Positions 17,920 through 27,308 of a DNA stretch of 64,000 nt are shown here, piece by piece. How positions within the stretch are numbered: the first letter of the stretch is position 1; each line of letters begins with the position of its first letter. The notes under the pieces were generated by a model. It saw only the letters and a program-made list of their open reading frames with translations. It did not search any database and was not told the DNA's origin. The stretch lies in NCBI GenBank assembly GCA_964523395.1, contig CAZFXS010000007.1:1-64000 (forward strand), in the 5' to 3' direction. The DNA comes from JANYJZ01 sp964523395. GTDB lineage: Bacteria; Bacteroidota; Ignavibacteria; UBA10030; SZUA-254. The translations under genes were made by a program, and so were the position numbers.

Positions 17920-19101
17920 TTAAACATATTGTCCGGCGGCAAAGCCGGAAGCCCATGCCCATTGGAAATTATAACCTCCCAAATGGCCGGTTACATCCAC
18001 CACTTCTCCGATAAAGTAGAGTCCCGGCACCTTTACGGATTCCATTGTCTTTGAAGACAACTCGTTTGTATTGATTCCTCCGCGCGTTACCTCTGCTTTG
18101 CCGAATCCTTCCGTGGTATCCGGCACGACATTCCATGTGTGAAGGTTCTTTTCCAGCGATTGAATATCGGATTTTGAAAAATGAGGGAGAGATTTTTTCG
18201 GAGCGTACCGTTCGCACCATAGCTGTATGAATCGCCTTGGAAAGAATTGACCAAGCGCAGTGTTAAGGTCGTTATGTGATTGAATACTTTCAGCGATAAG
18301 GACAGAAACATCGATACCGGGGAGCAGGTCGATGGAAATGATATCGCCGGGATTCCAATAAGATGAAATCTGGAGGATCGCAGGCCCGCTTAGTCCGCGA
18401 TGCGTAAAGAGAATGTTTTCTGTAAACTCCGCGTTATTGCAAGTAACACGGCAGGGGAGCGATACGCCGCTCAATTGCCCAAACACTTCCTTTTCGTTTT
18501 GATTAAAGATCAATGGAACGAGACCCGGTTTTGTTGTTGTGCGGGATATTGCGAACTGCCGGGCGATTCTGTAGCCAAAATCGGTTGCGCCCAACGACGG
18601 AATGGAAAGCCCGCCCGTGGCAACGACAAGCGACGTTGATCTGATCTCTCCCTGACTTGTTTTGAGCAGAAACTCATTTTCTTTTTGAACAGATGCAATA
18701 TCAATTGATGTACGGATTTCCGCGTGAGCATTGCAGCACTCTTCTTTCAGCATTGTAAGTATTTCCCGGGAACTCGTATCGCAGAATAACTGGCCGTCTT
18801 TTTTCTCATGATAAGCAATGCCGTGCTTTTCCACCAGAGAGATAAAGTGTGACGGAGTAAATCTTGCCAGTGCCGATTTACAGAAATGAGGGTTATCGGA
18901 AAGATACTTGTTATGATTGGTGATGATATTAGTAAAATTACACCGCCCACCGCCGGAAATTCTGATTTTCTCGCCGATGTTTTGGTTTCGTTCAAGCACA
19001 AGTACGTTCCTGCCGCGTTTACCCGCTTCGATGGCGCACATCAATCCTGCCGCGCCTGCGCCGAGAATAATCACGTCATAATAGCTTTTTTTTCCAATCA
19101 C
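17920..19101 (-). CDS. HI0933-family FAD-dependent oxidoreductase
   Basis: Flavoprotein of the HI0933/YhiN family (BaiN-like), 393 residues, the typical family size. It begins with the FAD-binding Rossmann motif VIILGAGAAGLMCAIEAGKRG and the family-specific GEKIRISGGGRCNFTN. The C-terminal AGEVVDVTGHLGGYNFQWAW-type segment (here beginning FIGEVVDVTG) is diagnostic. The reaction of most members is unknown; aminoacetone oxidase or bile-acid reductase activity has been assigned to some. No partner gene is adjacent. Confidence 0.9.
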   Translation of the reverse strand: MIGKKSYYDVIILGAGAAGLMCAIEAGKRGRNVLVLERNQNIGEKIRISGGGRCNFTNIITNHNKYLSDNPHFCKSALARFTPSHFISLVEKHGIAYHEKKDGQLFCDTSSREILTMLKEECCNAHAEIRTSIDIASVQKENEFLLKTSQGEIRSTSLVVATGGLSIPSLGATDFGYRIARQFAISRTTTKPGLVPLIFNQNEKEVFGQLSGVSLPCRVTCNNAEFTENILFTHRGLSGPAILQISSYWNPGDIISIDLLPGIDVSVLIAESIQSHNDLNTALGQFFPRRFIQLWCERYAPKKSLPHFSKSDIQSLEKNLHTWNVVPDTTEGFGKAEVTRGGINTNELSSKTMESVKVPGLYFIGEVVDVTGHLGGYNFQWAWASGFAAGQYV

Positions 19102-19194
19102 GAGTTAAATATAATTAAAAAAGGTTAGTTTGCCACTGTCTCAAATATTTTGTAAGTTTTTAGCAATTGATGATACAAGATAAGGGAAAATACT

Positions 19195-20331
19195 ATGCAG
19201 ATTGAAAGCTATGAATATAGTGACATAGAGGAAGGCAGTTGGAAATTCTCTAAGGTCGAGTTTAGCAAGATTAGTTTACTCGTTGGAGACTCTGGTACAG
19301 GGAAAACTCGATTTTTAAATACAATTTTTAGCCTTGGTAGCTCGGCTGTAGCAAAGGAATTCACTAAAACAGGAAAGTGGGATATTACTGTTCAACAGGG
19401 TGGGATTCGTTATAGGTGGATTGTAGAAGCGATATCAAGTAAGGGAAAAACCGTTAGGATAGCGAAAGAAACCCTTTCTATAATTGAGAAAGATGGCAAA
19501 GAACAAGTAATTATTTCACGCGACGAGGATAAGTTCAATTTCCAAGGATCGGCTTTACCAAAATTATCGCAAAAGGTTTCAAGTATTTCGCTATTACAAG
19601 AAGAAAAAATTATTCGACCTGTCTTTAACGGTTTTGGGTCGATTTTGAGAAGAAATTTTTGGGAAAATGAATTAAAAATTAGCTCCGAATATCAGGCTAT
19701 GACTCCAGCAATGGTAAATCGTTTTTCAAAGGATCCGAGTCTGGTAAATTTATTTCACGCTATTGATATTAATATGAATATTAAACTTTATTTACTTCAT
19801 GAGTTTTATCGTAGTATTTATGATAAGATTATTGAACATTATAAGGCAATTTTTCCTTTTGTTACAGATATAAGAATGATAAATCTATCCTCACTTCCAC
19901 AGTATGAGGCAGTACCTGGTGAAATTCCTGTGCTGGCCTTTAAAGAAAAAAGCTTGGATAGGTGGATTGATTTTGGTGAAATGTCATCAGGCATGCTTAA
20001 GGTGCTTATTATTTTGACGGATAGCTTTATCCTTCCCGATGGCGGCATATATCTTGTGGATGAATATGAAAATTCATTAGGCATGGGAGCGATTGATTTT
20101 TTCCCGGCATTTTTGCTTTCATTCGAAAATAATAATCAATTTATAATGACAAGTCATCATCCGTATATAATTAATAAGATTCCGGTCGAAAATTGGTTCA
20201 TCTTTCATCGAAAAGGGTCAAATGTTTCGATACAATATGGTGAGAAATTAAAGGAACGATATGGCAAATCTAAACAACAATCATTTATACAACTAATAAA
20301 TGATCCTATGTTTAGTGATGGCGTGGAATGA
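19195..20331 (+). CDS. AAA/ABC-type ATPase of a putative defence pair
   Basis: 378-residue ATPase of the AAA_21/OLD-like group without a coiled-coil hinge of SMC size. Walker A is GDSGTGKT (near residue 33), the ABC-like signature GEMSSGML lies near 262, Walker B is IYLVDEYEN with the catalytic Glu, and the switch His is in TSHHPYIIN. Such ATPases usually sense or gate a partner nuclease. The next gene overlaps by 4 bp and has a TOPRIM-like layout. Base composition is visibly more AT-rich than the flanking genes and codon use is different, suggesting horizontal transfer. Anti-phage function is inferred from this layout only. Confidence 0.8.
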   Translation: MQIESYEYSDIEEGSWKFSKVEFSKISLLVGDSGTGKTRFLNTIFSLGSSAVAKEFTKTGKWDITVQQGGIRYRWIVEAISSKGKTVRIAKETLSIIEKDGKEQVIISRDEDKFNFQGSALPKLSQKVSSISLLQEEKIIRPVFNGFGSILRRNFWENELKISSEYQAMTPAMVNRFSKDPSLVNLFHAIDINMNIKLYLLHEFYRSIYDKIIEHYKAIFPFVTDIRMINLSSLPQYEAVPGEIPVLAFKEKSLDRWIDFGEMSSGMLKVLIILTDSFILPDGGIYLVDEYENSLGMGAIDFFPAFLLSFENNNQFIMTSHHPYIINKIPVENWFIFHRKGSNVSIQYGEKLKERYGKSKQQSFIQLINDPMFSDGVE

Positions 20332-20987
20332 ATATCTATGTCGTTGTCGAAGGACTAACTACTGAAAAACAAGTTTATCAGAGTTGGATTCCGTACGTAA
20401 ACCCTGAGCTAAAAGTTATTAACCATGTTTCCGAGTTTAGTGTTAACAAATTTTTGGTTGTTGCAGGGGGTGGGTACCCAAACTATAATCAAATTATCAA
20501 AAATGCTATTGAAGATATTAATACACTTCAAAATATTGATCGATTAGTGATTGCTGTTGATTCAGAGGAGATGACCTATGAAGAAAAGTATCACGAAATA
20601 TTCAATCTAGTTTCTAATGAGCCATGTCAAGCTCAAATCAGAATAATTATTCAACATTTTTGTTTTGAAGCATGGGCATTGGGTAATAGAAAAATCATGG
20701 GCAGGAATGTTCAGGATCGTAAGCTGTTAGGATATAAAAGATTTTATGATGTGCTGAGTAGAGACCCTGAGTTATTGCCCTCATATCCACTCGAAGAGCT
20801 TACTCGCGCTAGGTTCGCTGTGAAATATTTGAACTTGGCTTTCCACGAGAAATATCATCAGCTTGCATATTCAAAAAGTCGTCCCAAAGCGTTATTAAAT
20901 GAGAATTATTTTTTACAACTAAAGAGAAGATTGATTGAAACTCAGCATATAAAAAGTTTCAACGCATTTTTGGACGCATTTACATAA
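20328..20987 (+). CDS. TOPRIM-like protein paired with the upstream ATPase
   Basis: 219-residue protein that starts inside the stop of the ATPase gene (ATGA overlap), so the two are translationally coupled. The N-terminal strand IYVVVEGLTTE (Glu8, Gly9) followed by IDRLVIAVDSEE (Asp78, Glu80) has the spacing of a TOPRIM domain (E, then DxD/DxE), and the HFCFEAWALG segment resembles the FE-W motif of RloB/DUF4276-type proteins. I infer a nuclease effector. It could instead be a nucleotide-binding regulator. DNA is AT-rich like its partner. Comparable ATPase-plus-TOPRIM pairs include PARIS, Gabija and OLD systems, but I cannot place this one in any of them by eye. Confidence 0.7.
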   Translation: MNIYVVVEGLTTEKQVYQSWIPYVNPELKVINHVSEFSVNKFLVVAGGGYPNYNQIIKNAIEDINTLQNIDRLVIAVDSEEMTYEEKYHEIFNLVSNEPCQAQIRIIIQHFCFEAWALGNRKIMGRNVQDRKLLGYKRFYDVLSRDPELLPSYPLEELTRARFAVKYLNLAFHEKYHQLAYSKSRPKALLNENYFLQLKRRLIETQHIKSFNAFLDAFT

Positions 20988-21058
20988 TCGTCGTTTACTT
21001 CTTAGGTTTGTGGGTTGATTAAGAATCTCTAAATACCCAAATAAAAAGTAATAATCTT

Positions 21059-21124
21059 CTCCGCGCGGTGGTAGTTTTTCCCTTATTCATGGAGTGACGG
21101 AATACGTCACCAACACGCGCGGAG
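21059..21124. terminator. Nested inverted repeat after the ATPase-TOPRIM pair
   Basis: Outer arms CTCCGCGCG (21059-21067) and CGCGCGGAG (21116-21124) pair perfectly and enclose an inner perfect hairpin GTGACG-GAATA-CGTCAC (21094-21110). It lies 15 bp before the stop of the convergent type IX cargo gene and 72 bp after the TOPRIM gene. Probably a transcription terminator; it also marks the right border of the AT-rich pair. Confidence 0.6.
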
Positions 21125-21139
21125 AGATTGTGCCCCGAT

Positions 21140-23080
21140 TTACTTCATCAACATCATTTTCTTAACCTGCTGGAATTCGCCGTCGTTGACCACTAAGCGA
21201 TAGTAGTACACGCCTGTTGCCAAACGCTGCGCGTCAAATTCCAACTCATTATCGCCTTCCGACATCTCTTCACGGTCAACCAATGTCGCCACTTCCTGGC
21301 CCAGCATGTTGTACACCTTCAGGGTGACAAACGCGTCCGCAGGCAGTGTGAACTGAATGGTTGTCGTCGGGTTGAACGGATTCGGATAGTTCTGGTTCAA
21401 TTTGAATGTTGACGGTACATCATAGAGTTCGTTATAGGTAAAGAACTGCACAGGTTCGTTGGCCGGGCCTGTTGCAGAGAGGTAATCGACCAGCGCTAAG
21501 GCTTTCACGCCTGTCGCGACTGTTCCGCCCGCAGGTTTCGGGCCTGTCGGTGCGCCGAAGCCGAGTGTATCAAATACACCGTTGAACTCCCGGTTCAAGC
21601 GACGGAGCAATAACTCGAGATCAGTCCTGGTATAGGTTCCTTTTAATCCTGCGTTATCGCATGAAAGAACCTGGTCGGCCTTATCGGAAATCTGCTGAAT
21701 GGTCTGGCCGTTGTACGGGTTGGTCGGATCGTTCGGATCATTGAACACTAATCCGCCGAAACCTGTCTGCGTCTTACCCTTTGCGCTTGCCGCGATGTTG
21801 ACTTTCAGAGCCAGCATTTCAGCGTACAGACGGTTACCGTAGTTCAGATCACCTTTGACGCGTACGAACTTATCAGGTGAGTTTGCTTTCTGAATCTTGG
21901 TCACCGGTTTCCCGCCAAGGGTATCCAAGCAGAACGGGTTTCCGATGTTGAGGATAGCACCGGTCTTCCCTTTTTTATAAAGACCTTTCAATACATCTTT
22001 CCATTTCGGGTGGATAACTTTCTTTACCGCGTCACTTCCGGCCTGTAAACCATTGACCGGATCAAATGCCGCCTGGGCATAAAGTTCTTCACCGATGTTG
22101 TTGATGTTGGGGCGGATGAGTCTCAGGAAGTCTGTGCCGGAATTCGGCAAGAGAGCCGCGCCGGTCGCGCCAACCTGTGCACCAGCATTCTTGTAGTACC
22201 ATTTTTTTGCGTTCAACTGTTTGCCTTTATTGCCGCGAACACAAATTGTTGTCGAGTTGGCATCAGCTACCACGGCGCCACTGTACGTAATTTTAGCAGG
22301 CTTTACAGGATCTACGGCTGATTGTAGATTGAACACGCCCATGGAGAGTGTTTGAATAATAACCTGGCTCCATTCGACATAAAGAGCATCTGCATTACCG
22401 CCGCTGGAGTTCAGGAATGTAAAGCAGCCTTCACTACTGGTGGCTTTGCGTTTCTCTGCCTTGCCGATCTTGCCTTTACCGTCTTTGGCAAGTGCAATGG
22501 AATCCCTGTCAAAGGTACGGAACTTGCGTCCGTCACCGGCAACGATGAACACTTCCGAGCCCGTCAATCCGTTAAATGAAGAGTGTGTAAAGCTCGTCTG
22601 TGTGGTCATATCAATGTCTCCGCCGATGACTGCACCACCGTTACCATCGGTCAGGAACCATCCGCCGCCGCTGACACTGCCCAATCCGGACTGCCAGCTA
22701 AGCGTAATAACTGAACCTTCCGGATCGCTCCGGCGGAAGCTCAGACGATAGATGTCTCTCTGTTGGTCAATTATTAAGTTACGAAGATCTTTACCGAGGC
22801 CCTGGCCGAAGGCATTGCCGCCGGTCGGGTCCACGGAACGAAAATCTGCTGCCTGGTTCGGTCCCGGCGGCGGTACGGGGGGAAGTTCGACTTCTCCGAG
22901 TCCTCCGTCAATCCCGAATGTGGCTGCTGTGTTTTTACCGATCGTCACGGAATCTATCCAGCCCGATCCGTCGGTAGCGTAAATCTTTACTGCGAAATTT
23001 GTTTGGCTCCAGAGTGATTGCGCTATCATAAAAGATAACGCAATCAGAAGTCCAAGAGTTTTCACCATTTTCATCTTCAT
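21140..23080 (-). CDS. Secreted protein with type IX sorting domain (cargo 1)
   Basis: Exported protein of about 646 residues. The start at 23080 gives a signal peptide (MKMKMVKTLGLLIALSFMIA, then QSLWSQ) and a GAGG ribosome site six bases upstream; a longer frame exists but adds no likely sequence. The last 85 residues are the type A Por-secretion sorting domain: NYPNPFNPTTTIQFTLP, NMLGQEVATLV, GVYYYRLV and the KKMMLMK tail. The main body (about 30-560) is not recognised; it has glycine-rich beta-type sequence and a region with repeated KGK and GNP elements. It should be carried over the outer membrane by the type IX system and remain on the surface or be released. Confidence 0.85.
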   Translation of the reverse strand: MKMKMVKTLGLLIALSFMIAQSLWSQTNFAVKIYATDGSGWIDSVTIGKNTAATFGIDGGLGEVELPPVPPPGPNQAADFRSVDPTGGNAFGQGLGKDLRNLIIDQQRDIYRLSFRRSDPEGSVITLSWQSGLGSVSGGGWFLTDGNGGAVIGGDIDMTTQTSFTHSSFNGLTGSEVFIVAGDGRKFRTFDRDSIALAKDGKGKIGKAEKRKATSSEGCFTFLNSSGGNADALYVEWSQVIIQTLSMGVFNLQSAVDPVKPAKITYSGAVVADANSTTICVRGNKGKQLNAKKWYYKNAGAQVGATGAALLPNSGTDFLRLIRPNINNIGEELYAQAAFDPVNGLQAGSDAVKKVIHPKWKDVLKGLYKKGKTGAILNIGNPFCLDTLGGKPVTKIQKANSPDKFVRVKGDLNYGNRLYAEMLALKVNIAASAKGKTQTGFGGLVFNDPNDPTNPYNGQTIQQISDKADQVLSCDNAGLKGTYTRTDLELLLRRLNREFNGVFDTLGFGAPTGPKPAGGTVATGVKALALVDYLSATGPANEPVQFFTYNELYDVPSTFKLNQNYPNPFNPTTTIQFTLPADAFVTLKVYNMLGQEVATLVDREEMSEGDNELEFDAQRLATGVYYYRLVVNDGEFQQVKKMMLMK

Positions 23081-23186
23081 GAGAACCTCATTAAAAAATT
23101 GCATAGTCAGTGAATTGTTTAAGATTTGTATTGACACAACCCGAAGCCGTCTCTCGTTGTAGGAGGCGGCTCCGGGCTATGTATCG

Positions 23187-26100
23187 TTATTTCATCAGCA
23201 TCATTTTCCTGACGGCGTTAAAGCTGTCGCTTGACATCCTGACAAAGTATGTTCCGCTCGGTACAACATTACCCTGGCTGTTCGTACCGTTCCATTCAAT
23301 GGTATGAATACCTGCAGCAGTAATGTTATTTAACAAAGTGGTAACTTTCTGACCGAGGACGTTGTATATGCTGATCTCAACAAGAGCATCTTTCGGAACA
23401 TCGATTGCAATGCGCGTTGTCGGGTTGAAGGGGTTTGGATAATTTTGTCCAAGCGCGAATCGTTCTGGTACCGTCATTTCATTAACGAGTTCTATGGCAA
23501 ACTCATATGCGGAGGGATCAATGACACGAACAGAACCTGCGTAACCTGAAAACTGTTCTTCATGTTTCTTGCCGTCTTTTGTCATATATGTCAGGGCATA
23601 CCGTGTGCCGGAATTGCCCCCATTATTTTTCCATGAGATTGTAACCGGGAATGCCGCTGAAGTGATTGTGATTTCCTGTCCATGTGAAATCTGTTCTACC
23701 ATTCTCTGGGTTGTGAATCGTGCATCAAAACTGCCTGCCGGCGGGGAAGGAGGCATTTCAAAGAGAGATAACGCTTCGGATTGCACATCCTGACCGAAAT
23801 AGAGCTTCTGTGAACGGTTGTTCCGATCACGTATTGTTACCTCGTTCAATCCAGCAATAATTTCAGTGGCAGAAGTTGATTTGCCAAATACCCCGGCACT
23901 GATTGCAACTGAACCTGCAGAATTCATTTTTACCCAGAATCCCTGGCCGGGTTCGAGAGTTGTTACTGCACTGTAGCCGTTGACCGGATCATACCCAAAG
24001 TAACTGCTGGAAAGATTGCCCGACGGAGTGATCACAATTGTGCTCACATCTACGGGCTGCGCCACGGAACCGATAATATTCCATTTTGGATTTACAGGAA
24101 CAGTGACATACAGAAGATCATTACCTCCGTCAATTGTTTGTTTGGAGGATCCCGAAAACTTCATCCAATATCCTTTGCCTGGTGTCGCTGAGGCCGCATT
24201 AAGATATCCGCTATTGTACTCGAATGCATTTGACGTGGCTGTCGGGATGATTGTGGTGAATGAATAATCAGGAAGATTTTCTACCGGAACGGAAATGATA
24301 TTCCACCCGTCTGCTGTACTGATGTTAAACGCTCTCGAAACATTAACGGCATATTGCGGGTTATAGTTCGTCCAGTTTGCATCCCACTGTTGTTCACGGG
24401 GAAGGGAGGGGTCAAATGCACCGACATACGTTGTCGGAGTAAAGAAGGGATCGGTGAGTCTGGGATTGGTGAAGTCCGCACCGCTTGCCGCCGGTGTTCC
24501 CGTTCCCGGTCTCGGATCCGGTGCTGTCGCGTTGAACGGATCAATCAGTCCCACACTGTCCGGCTGAATGTATTTACGGTTACCATACGCCGGCGTATCA
24601 TACCACGTCGTCGCGTCAAAACTTCCATCGTTATCCAGTAACCCGTTATTGGAAAGTACACGTAATCCGCCCCAGATTGAGTTTCTGATCTGTAATACAT
24701 CACCTGTCGCATCAGCGGCCACATTTGCTCCATCCAGAAGCATACCGACCGGCCATCCGATAACAACACTGTTATAGGCAGAAGTCTGTGTTGAACGTCG
24801 TAAGTGCATACCGCGTCTGTATAAGGCATTAAAGGGTGCAGATGTATCAGGTTGAGGACCGACCAGAGTTGCGTTGGAGAAGAAAGGTGATGTTCTGGGA
24901 GCGTTGGTTGTACCCGTGCCGTCGTTATCTGACTCAAAACCGTTACTGCCGGAGATATCTGCAATATTGGGATCGCGCAGGGAGAAAGCGAACTGAATCT
25001 TGCCGCGGAACCCGAAATCGGTATCGAAGTCATCATCAAGGCCTTTGTAGGCGACGAGATATTTGGCATTGACAGTTCCGCCGAACCATTCGAAGGAATC
25101 GTCACCGCTGTAGCTGACCTGGACGTGTTCGATGACAGTATTTCTGCCGACACCGCCCATGGTGAGGCCGTTGATTTCGTTGTTGGGAAGGAAGGCGATA
25201 CCGGGGAACTCGATACGGACATAGCGGAGGATTCCGCTATCGTCGTTATCATCGGGTCCGCCGTAGAAACTGCCGACGCCACCCTCGATGGTGGCGACAC
25301 CGCCGGGAACGTTGATGGTGGCACGGCCGCAGATAATGATTCCGCCCCAATCGCCGGGTGCACGGAGGCCGATCGGCTGTTCACTTGTAAATATGATAGG
25401 AGCGGATGCGGTGCCATCTGCAATAATCTTTCCGCCGCGGTCAATGATGAGTGTTCCTTTAGTAATCTTTTCACCGTAAATGACTGTACCACGTTCAATA
25501 GTAATTGTGACTCCGGAATCAACGTACACAAATCCGCTCAGGAGATACCGCTTGTCATTGGTAAGTGTGGTATTGGATGTAATATGTCCCGAAAGAACAA
25601 TAATCGGGGAAGGCACATAATATTTTTGTGGATTATATTCCGTCCAGCCTGCATCCCACTGTTGTTCACGGGGAAGAGAAGGGTCGAAAGCACCGACGTA
25701 AGTAGTAGGAGTGAAGAACGGATCGGTGAGTCTGGGATTGGTAAAGTCTGCACCGCTTGCCGCCGGTGTTCCCGTTCCCGGTCTCGGATCCGGTGCTGTC
25801 GCGTTGAACGGATCAATCAGTCCCACACTGTCCGGCTGAATGTATTTACGGTTACCATACGCCGGCGTATCATACCACGTCGTCGCGTCAAAACTTCCAT
25901 CGTTATCCAGTAACCCGTTATTGGAAAGTACACGTAATCCGCCCCAGATTGAGTTTCTGATCTGTAATACATCACCTGTCGCATCAGCGGCCACATTTGC
26001 TCCATCCAGAAGCATACCGACCGGCCATCCGATAACAACACTGTTATAGGCAGAAGTCTGTGTTGAACGTCGTAAGTGCATACCGCGTCTGTATAAGGCA

Positions 26101-26945
26101 TTAAAGGGTGCAGATGTATCAGGTTGAGGACCGACCAGAGTTGCGTTGGAGAAGAAAGGTGATGTTCTGGGAGCGTTGGTTGTACCCGTGCCGTCGTTAT
26201 CTGACTCAAAACCGTTACTGCCGGAGATATCTGCAATATTGGGATCGCGCAGGGAGAAAGCGAACTGAATCTTGCCGCGGAACCCGAAATCGGTATCGAA
26301 GTCATCATCAAGGCCTTTGTAGGCGACGAGATATTTGGCATTGACAGTTCCGCCGAACCATTCGAAGGAATCGTCACCGCTGTAGCTGACCTGGACGTGT
26401 TCGATGACAGTATTTCTGCCGACACCGCCCATGGTGAGGCCGTTGATTTCGTTGTTGGGAAGGAAGGCGATACCGGGGAACTCGATACGGACATAGCGGA
26501 GGATTCCGCTATCGTCGTTATCATCGGGTCCGCCGTAGAAACTGCCGACGCCACCCTCGATGGTGGCGACACCGCCGGGAACGTTGATGGTGGCACGGCC
26601 GCAGATAATTATTCCGCCCCAATCGCCGGGTGCACGGAGGCCCGGTGCGCTTTCACTGGTGAAGATAATCGGTTGCGTTGATGTTCCGTCAGCGATGATT
26701 TTTCCGCCGCGCTGAATGATCAATGAACCCTTTGTCGCTTTTTCACCATAAATAATCGTTCCGGGCTCTATTGTAAGTGTAATACCGGAATCGACATAGA
26801 CAAATCCGCTAAGAACGTATTTTGTCGTCCTGAATAATGTCAGGTTGGCCGAAATATTTCCGCTTAGTGTATCTATCGGCTGTGCCTGGGCTGTTATTGC
26901 CCATGCCAGCAGGAAAAGAACAACATATAGACAGCGTTGTTTCAT
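23187..26945 (-). CDS. Large type IX cargo protein with an internal tandem duplication (cargo 2)
   Basis: Secreted protein of about 1252 residues. The start at 26945 is set by the signal peptide (MKQRCLYVVLFLLAWAITAQ) and an AAAGGA ribosome site. Two consecutive units of 424 residues follow, each beginning with LSGFVYVDSG and a T/SEPGTIIYGEK-like strand and containing right-handed-helix-like repeats (WGGIIICGRATINVPGG). Within them residues of about 101-398 and 525-822 are identical. A pair of WNII-type modules follows (about 870-1020), shared with the cargo at 48442-51891, and the protein ends with a type A sorting domain (NYPNPFNPTTRIAIDVP ... RKMMLMK). Function is unknown; surface adhesin or binding protein is a guess. 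Confidence 0.85.
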   Translation of the reverse strand: MKQRCLYVVLFLLAWAITAQAQPIDTLSGNISANLTLFRTTKYVLSGFVYVDSGITLTIEPGTIIYGEKATKGSLIIQRGGKIIADGTSTQPIIFTSESAPGLRAPGDWGGIIICGRATINVPGGVATIEGGVGSFYGGPDDNDDSGILRYVRIEFPGIAFLPNNEINGLTMGGVGRNTVIEHVQVSYSGDDSFEWFGGTVNAKYLVAYKGLDDDFDTDFGFRGKIQFAFSLRDPNIADISGSNGFESDNDGTGTTNAPRTSPFFSNATLVGPQPDTSAPFNALYRRGMHLRRSTQTSAYNSVVIGWPVGMLLDGANVAADATGDVLQIRNSIWGGLRVLSNNGLLDNDGSFDATTWYDTPAYGNRKYIQPDSVGLIDPFNATAPDPRPGTGTPAASGADFTNPRLTDPFFTPTTYVGAFDPSLPREQQWDAGWTEYNPQKYYVPSPIIVLSGHITSNTTLTNDKRYLLSGFVYVDSGVTITIERGTVIYGEKITKGTLIIDRGGKIIADGTASAPIIFTSEQPIGLRAPGDWGGIIICGRATINVPGGVATIEGGVGSFYGGPDDNDDSGILRYVRIEFPGIAFLPNNEINGLTMGGVGRNTVIEHVQVSYSGDDSFEWFGGTVNAKYLVAYKGLDDDFDTDFGFRGKIQFAFSLRDPNIADISGSNGFESDNDGTGTTNAPRTSPFFSNATLVGPQPDTSAPFNALYRRGMHLRRSTQTSAYNSVVIGWPVGMLLDGANVAADATGDVLQIRNSIWGGLRVLSNNGLLDNDGSFDATTWYDTPAYGNRKYIQPDSVGLIDPFNATAPDPRPGTGTPAASGADFTNPRLTDPFFTPTTYVGAFDPSLPREQQWDANWTNYNPQYAVNVSRAFNISTADGWNIISVPVENLPDYSFTTIIPTATSNAFEYNSGYLNAASATPGKGYWMKFSGSSKQTIDGGNDLLYVTVPVNPKWNIIGSVAQPVDVSTIVITPSGNLSSSYFGYDPVNGYSAVTTLEPGQGFWVKMNSAGSVAISAGVFGKSTSATEIIAGLNEVTIRDRNNRSQKLYFGQDVQSEALSLFEMPPSPPAGSFDARFTTQRMVEQISHGQEITITSAAFPVTISWKNNGGNSGTRYALTYMTKDGKKHEEQFSGYAGSVRVIDPSAYEFAIELVNEMTVPERFALGQNYPNPFNPTTRIAIDVPKDALVEISIYNVLGQKVTTLLNNITAAGIHTIEWNGTNSQGNVVPSGTYFVRMSSDSFNAVRKMMLMK
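24478..25370. repeat. 893-bp direct repeat inside cargo 2, copy A
   Basis: By reading, this block equals 25750-26642 shifted by 1272 bp with a single difference (G at 25338, T at 26610, synonymous in the protein). Directly outside the block the two units differ at many positions, at one end mainly by silent changes and at the other by about a third of residues. The sharp borders suggest gene conversion or a very recent exchange between older repeats. Confidence 0.9.
25750..26642. repeat. 893-bp direct repeat inside cargo 2, copy B
   Basis: Partner of the block at 24478-25370, same orientation, period 1272 bp or 424 codons, so the reading frame is kept. This is the copy nearer the N-terminus of the encoded protein. 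Such a repeat is unstable and could expand or contract by recombination. Confidence 0.9.
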
Positions 26946-27155
26946 GAGATATCCTTTCGTTTGAATGAGTGAAGATGAATTAAATGGCTTCGTGGAAAAA
27001 GTTCTACAGTATCTGGTGTTAAAAGAGTTGCAGGACAATGGAGTGTTGATTCGTTTGCGGTTTGCTTTTTCGGGGGAGTGTCTCTATATTCCTAATGCAA
27101 ACGGTGGACAATGTCCTACAGCCTAGTACAATGTTTAACTTGTTTGCGAAATATC

Positions 27156-27179
27156 GGGGTGATGTTAGCGCATCACCCC
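27156..27179. terminator. Hairpin in the region between cargo 2 and the TonB receptor gene
   Basis: Perfect 9-bp arms GGGGTGATG (27156-27164) and CATCACCCC (27171-27179) with a 6-base loop. It lies about 130 bp after the stop of the TonB receptor gene. No T-run follows on either strand. The rest of the 363-bp gap 26946-27308 holds the ribosome site and promoter region of cargo 2; I see no gene in it. Confidence 0.5.
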
Positions 27180-27308
27180 ATTGTATTTCTGCCTTGTTAC
27201 TGCATCTCTCTAACTCTACCTTGCTTGATGCGTCACAATATACGCTGTCATTATTATTACAGAATGATGACCGCGTTATGAAATTGTTGCTGTTTACGAT
27301 GCGGGCAA

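Noticed and set aside
24545..25531. Long open frame of 328 codons on the minus strand inside cargo 2, and its copy at 25817-26596
   Set aside because: It is a shifted frame of the cargo gene, repeated only because the DNA is repeated. It has no ribosome site and its composition (Ser, Pro, Thr-rich) is that of a frame shadow.
25125..25913. 262-codon plus-strand frame rich in Asp, Gly and Ala opposite cargo 2
   Set aside because: Antisense shadow of the duplicated block; no start signal and the real coding strand is supported by signal peptide and sorting domain.
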